Made by a program: the position numbers and the translations under genes. 64,000 nucleotides of DNA from Thermococcus sp. M39. GTDB lineage: Archaea > Methanobacteriota_B > Thermococci > Thermococcales > Thermococcaceae. Shown piece by piece: positions 8,019 to 17,596 of the stretch (position 1 is its first letter; each line of letters opens with the position of its first letter). The notes beneath the pieces are model-generated. The model saw only the letters and a list, made by a program, of their open reading frames with translations. It was not told the DNA's origin and searched no databases. Location of the stretch: assembly GCF_012027325.1 (NCBI RefSeq), contig NZ_SNUG01000003.1, forward strand, positions 372,001-436,000, read 5' to 3'.

Positions 8019-8702
8019 TCAAAAGATAATCTCTTCCTCCCCAACTCCCAAGGAGAACTCCGAAAGCACTTTATCAAAGTCACTCTCCGCTGTGAATATA
8101 AATCCACAAGTATCACACTTCAAAACTGAACTTTCAACTCTAAGAGGAGAAAAGCAAATGGGACATCTATACTCTTTCTCCTCTAGCTCTCTAAAGATAT
8201 CATCGAGCATGACCAAAATCCTCAGGTCATTCTCCCAATCTTCATGAACCATTCCCCAATAAGGAATTGATACTGGAACCTTATCTTCCAAAATCAATGC
8301 ATTTATTCCAATACTCCTAATTTTTGGAGGCAGTTTTTGTGCAGGCTCAATTGAAACAACATCTTGATCATAAAATTCAATGTGCTGAGCTCGAATTGTT
8401 ATACCCGAAGAGAGCCTTTTGTTCAAAGGATAAAGCTGAATAAATAGAGCATTCTCTGGCTCAAAATACGCAGTTAAGCCGAGGTTTTTCTTCGTGAAGG
8501 AATAGACATAGGTCTCGTCGTCAACACTTTCTCCAGCCCATGAAAAGCCCAGTTTAGCCAAAGCCCTTTTCAAGAAGAGGGGCTTTGGAAAAGAACCTCT
8601 AATCAAGAGATGCTCTCCTATCCAGCCAGCTAAAGGCATTGAATACCCTATAAAATACTGCCTCTGCACGCGAAGATAAGCAATGCTCGGGATTAACTTC
8701 AT
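8019..8702 (-). CDS. Unknown protein with C-terminal zinc ribbon
   Basis: A 227-residue protein that I do not recognise. Residues 1-170 show alternating strands and helices without a known motif. The C-terminus has a four-cysteine zinc ribbon: Cys180-x2-Cys183 and Cys196-x2-Cys199. A CTATAAAG element about 28 bases upstream of the ATG, with no clear ribosome binding site, suggests a leaderless transcript. It starts 40 bases after the DP2 gene and is co-directional, at the end of the replication gene run. A link to replication is suggested only by position. Confidence 0.7.
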   Translation of the reverse strand: MKLIPSIAYLRVQRQYFIGYSMPLAGWIGEHLLIRGSFPKPLFLKRALAKLGFSWAGESVDDETYVYSFTKKNLGLTAYFEPENALFIQLYPLNKRLSSGITIRAQHIEFYDQDVVSIEPAQKLPPKIRSIGINALILEDKVPVSIPYWGMVHEDWENDLRILVMLDDIFRELEEKEYRCPICFSPLRVESSVLKCDTCGFIFTAESDFDKVLSEFSLGVGEEEIIF

Positions 8703-8741
8703 AACAAAAATAAAAAGGTGTTAAACTTTATAGCACTTTCG

Positions 8742-11700
8742 CTAAGCTCCAAAAAACTCATCTAAACTAACGACTTTCTTTTTCTTCTTTTTAGGCTTGA
8801 GTTTTTCTGATTTATGGGTCTGTGTTTTAGTGGATTCTGTCTTCTTCTCAATAGTTTTCGGTGTTTCCACTTTCTTTTGGGCTTTCTTTCCGTTTCCATT
8901 AAACCCATCAAGATAGCCGTTCTTAGCAACGGCCTTTCCAGTTTTCTCAGCAATCATTCTGTCGCAGATGTCATTTGTGTTTAACGCCAACAGAGTCCTC
9001 TGCGTTTCAGGGAAGACATTTTCAAATAAGCTCTTAATGTCCTTCTCCGTTAAGCATATCCTCTGCCTCGTGTAATTGAGCACATCATAGTTCGCAACCA
9101 GCAGTTTTGCTGTCGGAAGATACTTTTCAATAGCACCCTTGCTGACTGTTAGGACTATCTTTCCTCCACACTTTGGACACTTCCCACTTAAAGGCGGTCT
9201 TCTGTACTTGGTGTTGCACTTTACACATCTAAACTCCTGCCTCGTGAAGCTCCTTAAGTTACCTCTCAGATCTGGAATTAAATGAGAGTTAATTATCGTC
9301 TCAGCAACGTGATGCTCATTAACAGCCCTAATTTTCTCAGCCAAAGCCAATTGCTGCCTAACTTTTTCCTCCATGTCCCCCAACTGCTTGTACTTGCTCA
9401 GCTTTGGTCCAAGAGCAATGTCATCGGTGTCATGGGTGAACTTTAAGCCTTCATACATCTCCGGCTTCCCTAATCTGTCCTCAACCCTTTCGACAACTCC
9501 GATAAGCTCCTTCGGAGATTTAAGTTCATACGTTGCTTCATAGAATTCGAGCGGATAATAACGGGCAATGTCCATGTTGTGGACTTCGCTGTCAACTTCT
9601 CTTGGGTCAAGCCTTGTAGTTACGACGAGAGGAGCATCCATTTTTCCTCCACGCTTCTCAGGCAGATAATAACGGGAGAAGTTCAATAATGCATCAAGGA
9701 GGAGCATGACGGCATCTTCATCTCCGTCGCACTGATGTGTTACAATATTTTCATTTATTATAACATTATGATATGTTTTAGCGTTTAAAGAGAACACAAA
9801 CTCTTCTTTTGGTTTGATATATTCAATACGCCTGACCTTAAGGAGCCACCCGTTTTCAGTGGAATGCTTATCTTTAATGCAGTTTCTGTTCTTGTGTAAG
9901 CTGTAAACGGAGTTCTTACGCTCACTAATGAAGCCAATCTCCTCAAAGAACCGGTCGTAGTATTCACCAGCTATGTTGAGAGCATATACCTTAGACACCG
10001 GTGGCTCGTTTCCGCGCTCAATATGATAAAGCCTTCCGCGGGCGTTGCCTCTGTTGGCATTCTTGTCCATGGTGTAATATCCTCTGATACCAAACTTGGA
10101 CAGAAGCAAAGTTTCAATATCCTCAAGGAGAGGCTTGTTAACGCTATAAACAACTACACGAGCAGCTGTTTTTAAGGCACTTCCATCTCCCTCGAAATAC
10201 GCCTGAAGCAAGTGCCTAACCTTCTCCTTTGGAAGCTTGAAGACAAATGCCGGAATCCTTTTGTCCTTTGCACCCTTTCCGACCTCTAGAACTCTGGTGA
10301 ACAGCAGATAGATAACTCTCGAGCCAACCGCTATTTTCTCCCCACGATCGTAGATTCCAAAGCCATCTCCGAAGGCTTCCCTAAGGGCACGTTTGATGTC
10401 CTCTCTAACCTCCTCATCCCCGTTTGAGAAGCTTATCTGATAGACACTGTCGCTCTCTCTTGCGTAACCTTCTGTTAAATAGTAGCCTATAAGCCTAAGG
10501 AGAGGCTCTATTGGAACGAAGCGCTTGACTCTTACGCGGTCGCGCTTGAACCCGATGTAACAATTGGGCACGTCTTTAATCGAGAGACCATTTTCTCTCA
10601 AAACCTCGAGGAGAACTGCCAAGGGTATGGAATTTCTCCTTATGTAGTCAGGATTAACTTCAGCACCGATTTTCATTAGCCATTCAGCTATTCCGCGAAC
10701 CATTATCCGCTCACGAAGCTCCTTAAACTCGTCTTTTGAGAATTCCTCGAGCAAATCTATGCTGTCAATATCATCTTCTGGAAACTCAATCTTAGGTACA
10801 AGAATCAAGTCACCTTCCTTTACTTCAAAAGCTCTCTTCTTAATGAACCTCCCATTTTCGTAGACGAGCACTGGATGGTCAACCGTCGTTTCAAAACTCC
10901 TGCCCAGCTCAAGTTCAAATCTTACGAGGTGATCAGTCGAAGGCAGTTTAATTACGTCTTCAATGTCAGTTAAAACTACTTTTCCGCTCTCTTCATCAAA
11001 GGAATAAACTTTGATATCTACTTTTGGCTTCTTTCTTACATATGCCATGTTTTCATAGCTTTCTTCTTCAAATAGCTCATACAGCTCTCTGAGCGTTATT
11101 CTCTGAGGCATTCCATTGATCTGAACAAGTATTCTGGTATCACCGGGGAAGCAGTTCCTCCTCTTTGCAGCATGATAATACGGATGAGCATAGCCCACAA
11201 GAGCATCAACAAATCCTATAATCCTTCCAATGATTCCCGCAGATGTGTGCGGAGCTAAGCCTATGACAAGATGTCCAATCAGATCTTCCATCTTCTCGAC
11301 GTTGTAGAACCTTGGCAATCCATAAAATCTCTCAAGCAAGTCATCTATGAACTTCGCAACCCTTACAAGGTACTTTCCAGCCTCTTTAGAAAGGATAACA
11401 TCTTGAACTTTGAGCTCAACTATTTGGTCTTCACTCACCAAAGGCTTTCCTTCAAAGTCATGAGTATAACCGAGCTCTCTTAACTTCTCAACGCTGACCC
11501 CAATCTCTCTCGGCTTGAAGTGAGTTATTGGAGCGTCTGTTGCATCAAAACGAATTGTACCATCCTTGAACACGTAAACATCGTTCTTAGCCCTCAAAAT
11601 TCCCTTCTCTAGTGGCTCTGGCACTTTGTGGGCTGAAGTCATACCCATTACGCCCTTGAGCTTGTCTAGAGTGTTTACCCTAACATTCTGCATTGCTTGT

Positions 11701-14006
11701 TTCACAAGCTGAGACGGATTTATGGTCTTTTTGACATAAGCCCTCATCTCAATGCCACACTTTGGACAAATTGTTTCCTCAGTTGACTGATAGCTACACT
11801 TTGGACATCTGTACAATAGTTTAGCCTCAGCTCCACACACGGGACAAGTTGGGAAGATATCAACATGACCGCAGTTGGTGCACTTGAACTGAGCGATCTC
11901 AACCTCAGCGGGCTTCCCTTCCTGTGCAGCTTTGTAAATATCTCTCGAATTACCACCAGCCAAGCCAATCGGAAAGAGAACATGAACTGGTGGCTTCATC
12001 CTTCTCTCTTTAGCTTTTTCAGGCCTTCCCATTCTTGCACCAATCCAGCTTATTCCTCTGTCCCTGAGCTTTACTTCGCTGATTTCGTTGATTATGTCAA
12101 TAGAGGTGTAGAACTCCTTTGGCTCAAATCTCTTCTCCAAATTAGCTAATGGAGTAAGCAGAGCAGCACTCCAAGGATACTCAATGATTACGCTTCCATC
12201 TTCAACCTTGTGAGGCAGACCGAGCAGTTCAAGGTAGCGCTTGCCCCTCCTTCCAAGGGTCTCAAGGCTTATTACAATCTTCTTGGCATATTTTGTTCCC
12301 AGATACTTACCCCACTCTATCTCAGCATTGACGAGAAGGTTTTGAAGTTCAGCAACCTCTTCAGGCTTAAGGGTGTTCCAGTAGAGAGTGTAGTAGGGAT
12401 GGAAGGGAATCCCAAGGACTTTTGAGAGATGAATAGCCTCTTCAACTTTTGGTCTAACCCTCATCGGATCTCTCAAAAGCTCCGCCAAAAATTCCGGTTT
12501 CAAATCTAGGTAATCCGCCGCTTCTTCAACTGCTTCTTCATCATTCTCAGCAAAGGGCTTGAGGGAAACTTCATATATGTCTTCAACGGCTTTCACAAAC
12601 TCTTGAATCCACCATTCTTCAACATAATTGGCTGGAAGTAAAGTTTGATTGTTCTCTACAAAGTCTCCAAATGCTATAATTGCATCACCCAAGTAAAGAA
12701 TTTCTTCAACTTGGTCTCTAATTTGTAAAGCAAGATAGTAATCGTCAACCCTAATGACGGAGCCATCTTTGAGCTTGACAATTGGGCCTTCGGCCGTTGT
12801 AGCGGGGGTAACGATACAGCCCTTTCCGGGTCTCTCAGTCTTCATCTGTGTCCCTACAGCTAAGAATTCATCAACGAGAATCATGACTGCCGGATTTATG
12901 CTCCAAGTTGCAAATCCGCTCACCCTTGAGCGGCCGTATCTCAAACGGAAGCCACCATTTTCAGAGGGCTCTGCAAATAACGGTCTTCCACCAATGATTT
13001 CCTTTGTGTATTTGTTGTTTGGGGCAATATTAGCTCTGAATTTTTCATAAAGTTCATAATAAAAGCCCTTTTTAATTTTTACAGAAGTCTTTATCTCAGC
13101 TTCTTCTGCTTTTGATTTCTCTGATTCCTCTTTTGCCTCATCTTTTTCCTCCCCTTTCTCCTTTGCTTCAACGAACTCCTTGAGCCAGTCCCAGCCTTCA
13201 ATGCTCATTTTATCAATGTATTTAACCAGCTTTTTCGCCTTCTGAAGAACACCTTCCGCTAAAACGAGAATTGCTCCACCTCTTAGCTGATTCGTCTCAA
13301 CTCCCGGAACGTCTCTGTGACTAACCTCAACATCATCAGTTGCTTCACCGGTTATTTCAACAGGAATGTTTTGCATAGCCAATCTCACTTCATCTGCTGA
13401 AGGATGATACTGCAAACGAGTAACGGCTCTGTGATACAAATCAACTTCTTCAACCATTCTCTCTATGTGCTTCTCTGTGGGCTTAAAGCGGTCCAAGCCA
13501 AGCTTTTTCCTAACGTAATCACCAACGAGAACGCTCAATGCTTGAGCAGTTCCACCAGAACTTCTGATTGGGCCAGCGTAATAGAGAGCTAAATACTCAG
13601 TCCCATCAGGATTCTTCTTGATTTTAACCTGAGCTATACCTTCAATCGGGGCAGAAACTATACCTTCTGTCAGAATAGCTAATGCAGTCCTAACAGCTTG
13701 CTCTGCCAGCTTTTCTTTACTGTCAAACTTCCCAAATTTACCTTCAATGATTTCATCAACAATTTTAAGAGCAACAAGCTCTTTACCATACTCTTTCGCA
13801 AGCTCCCTAATTCTTTCGGCAACACCTTTTGGACCAACCAAGCTCTCGACACGACCAGCCATGTCTGTTGCTTGAGGAATTTCAACATCTCTGACAGGAT
13901 CTTTTCCCTGAGCTCTCGCTTTCTTGGCTATCTCATAAGCCTTATCAATCTCCCTTTGAAGCCATTCAAAATAAGCTTTCATTTCATCGCTGTAAAGCTC
14001 GCTCAT
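8742..14006 (-). CDS. polC: DNA polymerase D large subunit DP2, with intein
   Basis: The precursor is 1754 residues; removing a 474-residue intein leaves a 1280-residue DP2, the catalytic subunit of archaeal replicative polymerase D. The intein splits the catalytic motif: N at 951 and CDGDED after the intein together give NCDGDED with its metal-binding Asp residues. One zinc-binding region lies at about 706-755 (CTNCG, CPVCG, CPKC, CPKCG) and another at about 1592-1620 (CVKC, CPKCGG). The tail is Lys-rich and ends with VVSLDEFFGA, a PIP-box-like motif for PCNA. A charged Glu/Lys insertion lies at about 285-320. The start ATG overlaps the DP1 stop in ATGA, so translation is coupled to its partner subunit. 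Confidence 0.97.
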   Translation of the reverse strand: MSELYSDEMKAYFEWLQREIDKAYEIAKKARAQGKDPVRDVEIPQATDMAGRVESLVGPKGVAERIRELAKEYGKELVALKIVDEIIEGKFGKFDSKEKLAEQAVRTALAILTEGIVSAPIEGIAQVKIKKNPDGTEYLALYYAGPIRSSGGTAQALSVLVGDYVRKKLGLDRFKPTEKHIERMVEEVDLYHRAVTRLQYHPSADEVRLAMQNIPVEITGEATDDVEVSHRDVPGVETNQLRGGAILVLAEGVLQKAKKLVKYIDKMSIEGWDWLKEFVEAKEKGEEKDEAKEESEKSKAEEAEIKTSVKIKKGFYYELYEKFRANIAPNNKYTKEIIGGRPLFAEPSENGGFRLRYGRSRVSGFATWSINPAVMILVDEFLAVGTQMKTERPGKGCIVTPATTAEGPIVKLKDGSVIRVDDYYLALQIRDQVEEILYLGDAIIAFGDFVENNQTLLPANYVEEWWIQEFVKAVEDIYEVSLKPFAENDEEAVEEAADYLDLKPEFLAELLRDPMRVRPKVEEAIHLSKVLGIPFHPYYTLYWNTLKPEEVAELQNLLVNAEIEWGKYLGTKYAKKIVISLETLGRRGKRYLELLGLPHKVEDGSVIIEYPWSAALLTPLANLEKRFEPKEFYTSIDIINEISEVKLRDRGISWIGARMGRPEKAKERRMKPPVHVLFPIGLAGGNSRDIYKAAQEGKPAEVEIAQFKCTNCGHVDIFPTCPVCGAEAKLLYRCPKCSYQSTEETICPKCGIEMRAYVKKTINPSQLVKQAMQNVRVNTLDKLKGVMGMTSAHKVPEPLEKGILRAKNDVYVFKDGTIRFDATDAPITHFKPREIGVSVEKLRELGYTHDFEGKPLVSEDQIVELKVQDVILSKEAGKYLVRVAKFIDDLLERFYGLPRFYNVEKMEDLIGHLVIGLAPHTSAGIIGRIIGFVDALVGYAHPYYHAAKRRNCFPGDTRILVQINGMPQRITLRELYELFEEESYENMAYVRKKPKVDIKVYSFDEESGKVVLTDIEDVIKLPSTDHLVRFELELGRSFETTVDHPVLVYENGRFIKKRAFEVKEGDLILVPKIEFPEDDIDSIDLLEEFSKDEFKELRERIMVRGIAEWLMKIGAEVNPDYIRRNSIPLAVLLEVLRENGLSIKDVPNCYIGFKRDRVRVKRFVPIEPLLRLIGYYLTEGYARESDSVYQISFSNGDEEVREDIKRALREAFGDGFGIYDRGEKIAVGSRVIYLLFTRVLEVGKGAKDKRIPAFVFKLPKEKVRHLLQAYFEGDGSALKTAARVVVYSVNKPLLEDIETLLLSKFGIRGYYTMDKNANRGNARGRLYHIERGNEPPVSKVYALNIAGEYYDRFFEEIGFISERKNSVYSLHKNRNCIKDKHSTENGWLLKVRRIEYIKPKEEFVFSLNAKTYHNVIINENIVTHQCDGDEDAVMLLLDALLNFSRYYLPEKRGGKMDAPLVVTTRLDPREVDSEVHNMDIARYYPLEFYEATYELKSPKELIGVVERVEDRLGKPEMYEGLKFTHDTDDIALGPKLSKYKQLGDMEEKVRQQLALAEKIRAVNEHHVAETIINSHLIPDLRGNLRSFTRQEFRCVKCNTKYRRPPLSGKCPKCGGKIVLTVSKGAIEKYLPTAKLLVANYDVLNYTRQRICLTEKDIKSLFENVFPETQRTLLALNTNDICDRMIAEKTGKAVAKNGYLDGFNGNGKKAQKKVETPKTIEKKTESTKTQTHKSEKLKPKKKKKKVVSLDEFFGA
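9732..11153 (-). other. DP2 intein with LAGLIDADG homing endonuclease
   Basis: The intein covers precursor residues 952-1425. It begins with Cys in CFPGDTRIL, has the TTVDHPVLVY block B, and ends in IVTHQ directly before Cys of CDGDED. The last intein residue is therefore Gln instead of the usual Asn; the Pyrococcus abyssi PolII intein is known to splice with the same residue. Two dodecapeptide motifs, LIGYYLTEGY and LLQAYFEGDGSA, show an apparently intact LAGLIDADG endonuclease domain. The insertion point is inside the polymerase active-site motif, the classic kind of conserved homing target. Confidence 0.95.
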
Positions 14007-16039
14007 TCACACCACCTGCTGAAATCAACAACTGTCTTTAACCTCGCAGTTTCGATATCGATTATCGGAACTTTCGCTGGAGTTGGAACAATATTAACCA
14101 TCTTCTGGAACTCAGTCTGGGCTTGCCAAGTGGCCGAGTTTACCAAGAATACACCGCGGTAGATTTGGTAATCCAGGACATGGACATGACCCATCTGAAC
14201 CAAATCTGGGACTTCCTCGATAACAAGCAAATCCTCCGGATCTGGTGCAATTGGGACTTTTCCACCAAATGTAGGTGCAACATGCCTAAGCTTTAGCAGT
14301 TCAATCATCGGCTCAACGGGATGGAGATGGCTCTTACCAGGAATATAGCTTACAACATCTTCAATGCCCCTTCCATGAACAATTAAGAAGTCCCTGCCGT
14401 GGAGGTTAATGACAGCAGGATTGCTTATGATTACCGCGTTCTTTAAATCATAAAGCGGTTTTGCGTATTCTCTGTAAAACTCTGGCTGAGGCAGAGCAGT
14501 TCTCGCAGCATCGTGATTTCCAGGTCCGATGAACATCGTTATATGATCTGGGACGTTTGCCAAGAGGTTTGCTAAAGCTTCATATTGGTCAAATATATCT
14601 GGAATTGAAAGCTCGTTGTACTGACCCGGATATATACCAATACCATCAACAACATCGCCAGCAATTATCATGTATTTTATTCTGCTCACAATTTCCTCCT
14701 CTTCTTTGCTATCAACATTGCCGTTAAGCCATTCAAGGAATTTCATAAATGCCTTTTCACAGAATTTTGTACTTCCAACGTGGATGTCACTAATCAAAAT
14801 AGCATAGACTTTTTCCTCAAGAGGGGGTTTTTCTCGCTTGTAGAGGGGAACATCAGGCAAATAAAGCTTGTTTGCAAATAAAATCCCGCGCTTTGAGTAA
14901 TACCCTCTAAAAGCAACAACGCTGTCCGGGAGAACTTCAAATGCCTTTTTGTAATCTTCACTATCTTTCCCCAAGAAAACTTTGACAATGCCAGTCATGT
15001 CCTCCACTTCAAAAATAAAGCCCTTTTTAGTCTCTCTCTTTGAGTTGACGAGGCCAATAATTGTAACTTCTCCATCTGGATTCACATAGCTAAGCTTTCC
15101 TATATCAACAACCCCACTAACTTCGGGATTCTCCCTTAAAATTCGTCTCAATTTCTTTAATCTGCTCTTAAAGTAGTTCTCATAAACTTTGACTATTATC
15201 TCCCCTTCCTTACCACTGGCGTCTTTAGCTCTTGGAGGCTTTAGCTTGACTTTCCTCACATCAAATTTGATTTCATACTCAGATTTTATCCTCTTCGCAA
15301 TAAATTCAAAGCTTTCATTTGGTTCAACCCTAAAGTCCTCATAAATTGAATATGTCCTCTTTTCTTCAACTAGAATTTCTTCCTCTTCCAGTGGAACTAA
15401 GACTCCATAATCACCATAAACTGCCCTCACTCTAGCCCCGTTTTCTTCATCACCGTTACCATTATACTCTTCACCATCAGAAGCTCCAGTGGAAATGAAA
15501 CTCCCCCCCTCTTCAATTGTGGGTTCTTCTTCCACCATTTCTTCAGAAATGGTTTCAGAAGCCATATTTTCAATAGGTTTTCCAGTGGAAATAAAGGTTT
15601 CTCCTCCAGAAGGTATTTTTTGAGTTTCATCCATGATTTCAGCCTGAAGAGGATTCTGAGATTTAATCTCAGCATTTTCTGAAACCTCCAATGTTGTTTC
15701 ATTACTTATAGCCCTTTGGATTGAGATTTCTTCTGAGCTTTCATTGGTGCTGATTTCCATTGGAACCTCAGCCATAGATGTTATAGACTCTACCTTAGTT
15801 TCCACTGGAGCTTTCTGATGAATATATTTCGTAAAGTTTTCTAGTGGAGATACCAACCCTTTAAATTCGAGAAACTCCTTAGCAAGCTTTTCATCAATCA
15901 CAAATGTATTCTTTGCCCGTGCAAATTTTACAAGCTCCGCTAGGGTAAAGTTCTTTTTGTAATGCTCTGAAAGGATGAAATAAGCGGGCGGAGTGATGAG
16001 ATAGCGATTAGAAAGCAAATCCCTTATCAGCTCGCTCAT
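14003..16039 (-). CDS. polB: DNA polymerase D small subunit DP1 (3'-5' exonuclease)
   Basis: A 678-residue proofreading subunit. An OB-fold lies around GEVTIIGLVNSK, then comes a Mre11-like metallophosphoesterase domain: DIHVG with Asp418 and His420, GDVVDG, GNHD with His509, HGRG and GHVH. These are the metal ligands expected of an active exonuclease. The region from about residue 75 to 220 is acidic and poorly conserved, and the mini-ORB DNA repeats are placed in it, encoding pieces such as ISTG and PVET. ATG 16039 was chosen because AGGAGG lies eight bases upstream; it shares one base with the Cdc6 stop. The gene sits between cdc6 and the DP2 gene in one leftward operon. Confidence 0.96.
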   Translation of the reverse strand: MSELIRDLLSNRYLITPPAYFILSEHYKKNFTLAELVKFARAKNTFVIDEKLAKEFLEFKGLVSPLENFTKYIHQKAPVETKVESITSMAEVPMEISTNESSEEISIQRAISNETTLEVSENAEIKSQNPLQAEIMDETQKIPSGGETFISTGKPIENMASETISEEMVEEEPTIEEGGSFISTGASDGEEYNGNGDEENGARVRAVYGDYGVLVPLEEEEILVEEKRTYSIYEDFRVEPNESFEFIAKRIKSEYEIKFDVRKVKLKPPRAKDASGKEGEIIVKVYENYFKSRLKKLRRILRENPEVSGVVDIGKLSYVNPDGEVTIIGLVNSKRETKKGFIFEVEDMTGIVKVFLGKDSEDYKKAFEVLPDSVVAFRGYYSKRGILFANKLYLPDVPLYKREKPPLEEKVYAILISDIHVGSTKFCEKAFMKFLEWLNGNVDSKEEEEIVSRIKYMIIAGDVVDGIGIYPGQYNELSIPDIFDQYEALANLLANVPDHITMFIGPGNHDAARTALPQPEFYREYAKPLYDLKNAVIISNPAVINLHGRDFLIVHGRGIEDVVSYIPGKSHLHPVEPMIELLKLRHVAPTFGGKVPIAPDPEDLLVIEEVPDLVQMGHVHVLDYQIYRGVFLVNSATWQAQTEFQKMVNIVPTPAKVPIIDIETARLKTVVDFSRWCE
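15484..15509 (+). promoter_or_regulatory. ORB-like element inside DP1 with C-run
   Basis: CTCCAGTGGAAATGAAACTC matches the extended ORB sequence at 18742 but is followed by a run of C where the origin ORBs have a run of G. It lies in the acidic linker of DP1, over 3 kb from the origin core. Confidence 0.6.
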
Positions 16040-17301
16040 CAAAACAACCTCCTCTGCTTGGCAATGTTTACAGTGAGGAGAGGCTGGAGAGAGTAGTCAA
16101 AGCGATAGATATTCTTAATTTTATATGGAGTAACATTCAGCCTTATTTCTTTTGTCCTTCCATACCTCCCCTTGCTAACAACCTTGGCATTAATAATGCC
16201 CAGCATGTCAAGCTCATTTATCAAGTCACTGACCCTTCTCTGAGTTAATGGCTCAATATCCATGTAATCACAGAGCTCTTTATACACAGCATAGACGTCA
16301 CCAGTGTTGGCTGGCAATTCACCATTTTCATCAAGGAGAACGATAGCATAAAGGAGAATTTTTGAGTGCAGAGGGAGAGTCTTAATAACCTCCTCCATTG
16401 TATCTTGCTCAATCTTTTCCTGAGCCTTCCACACATGTTTTTCAGTAACTTTTGATGCCCCTTCCCTTTCGGCAATTTCACCACTTACTCTAAGCAAATC
16501 TAGGGCTCTCCTAGCATCACCATGCTCTCTAGCGGCTAAAGCAGCACAGAGTGGAACAACAGCTTCATCAAGAACATCGGGATAAAATGCCTCTTGAGCT
16601 CTCTGCATCAGAATGTCCCTCAGTTGGTTTGCATCATAAGGCGGAAATACAACTTCCTCCTCGCTGAGGCTCGAAAGAACCCTTGGATCAAGGTATTCTT
16701 TGAATTTTAAATCGTTTGAAATCCCTACGATACTCACCTTTGCATTTTTCAGCTCGGTATTTATACGGGTCAAGCTGTAAAGTACGTCATCTCCGCTTTT
16801 TTTGATTAATTTGTCAATCTCATCAAGGACTATTATAACGAACCTTTCCTTTGCATCAATAACTTCCTTAAGCTTTGCATAAACCTCATCGGTAGGCCAC
16901 CCAACCAAAGGGACCTCAAAGCCGCTTTCATGCTTGAAGTGATTCACAATGTTTGCTAAGACTCTATACTGAGTATCGACGATTTCACAGTTGAGATAAA
17001 TAACATCCACTGGAATGTTATATTTGCGGGAAATCTTCTTCAGCTCTTCAGTAACGAATTTTACGGTAACAGTTTTACCAGTACCAGTCTTTCCATAAAC
17101 AAATACATTAGAAGGAGTTTCCCCTCTTAGAACAGGAACTAAAATATGTGCCAATGCCTCTATCTGCTCCTTTCTGTGGGGCAACTCTTTTGGGGTATAG
17201 CTGTGCCTAAGAACTTCCTTATTCTTGAAAATCTTACGTGCCTTCAAGTATTTTTCAAAAATTGAATCAAGGTAAGTCTGCTCCTTATCTTTTCTCTCCA
17301 T
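16039..17301 (-). CDS. cdc6: Orc1/Cdc6 replication initiator
   Basis: A 420-residue AAA+ initiator. Walker A GKTGTGKT is at 70-77, Walker B LDEID at 159-163, sensor 1 Asn196 in VGISND, and sensor 2 in GDARRALDLL from 261. A C-terminal winged-helix region includes TQRRVSDLINELDMLG. It binds ORB sites at the origin and recruits MCM. I chose ATG 17301 because GGAGGG lies nine bases upstream and this gives the usual family length; the frame stays open to 17415 but without such a site. A mini-ORB (core 17311-17319) overlaps that ribosome binding site, so the protein may limit its own synthesis. One base is shared with the DP1 start. Confidence 0.96.
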   Translation of the reverse strand: MERKDKEQTYLDSIFEKYLKARKIFKNKEVLRHSYTPKELPHRKEQIEALAHILVPVLRGETPSNVFVYGKTGTGKTVTVKFVTEELKKISRKYNIPVDVIYLNCEIVDTQYRVLANIVNHFKHESGFEVPLVGWPTDEVYAKLKEVIDAKERFVIIVLDEIDKLIKKSGDDVLYSLTRINTELKNAKVSIVGISNDLKFKEYLDPRVLSSLSEEEVVFPPYDANQLRDILMQRAQEAFYPDVLDEAVVPLCAALAAREHGDARRALDLLRVSGEIAEREGASKVTEKHVWKAQEKIEQDTMEEVIKTLPLHSKILLYAIVLLDENGELPANTGDVYAVYKELCDYMDIEPLTQRRVSDLINELDMLGIINAKVVSKGRYGRTKEIRLNVTPYKIKNIYRFDYSLQPLLTVNIAKQRRLF

Positions 17302-17320
17302 CCTTGACCCTCCACTGGAA
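17302..17320 (-). promoter_or_regulatory. cdc6 ribosome binding site overlapping a mini-ORB
   Basis: On the minus strand the sequence reads CCAGTGGAGGG and then the ATG nine bases later. The right half of the mini-ORB core supplies the first G, G and A of the GGAGGG Shine-Dalgarno sequence. This placement decides the start at 17301. Binding of Orc1/Cdc6 to the DNA here could affect transcription of the operon. Confidence 0.6.
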
Positions 17321-17596
17321 ATATAGCCCTTGTTTATAAAGGCATTTGTTATTTGAGCCATATATTCATTGCATTCCGTTATAAATTTTACACTCATTAC
17401 ACCATAATGTTCCACTAAATTTCTGGAAATGTAAACATTAATATGGGTTCCACAGGAAACATAAGATGCAGAGGAAGCAATAGGATAATATCCGCTGGGG
17501 TATATATGCTTTATTGGGCAAGTTTATGTAAAAGTTTAGGAGAATGCCAATGAAAATTCAAATCCACAATCACGTTTAAAAATAAAGCAAAAAGTA

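Noticed and set aside
8742-8800. Six-Lys run at the DP2 end as a possible frameshift site
   Set aside because: The frame continues to a PIP-like VVSLDEFFGA tail that fits DP2, so the reading is correct.
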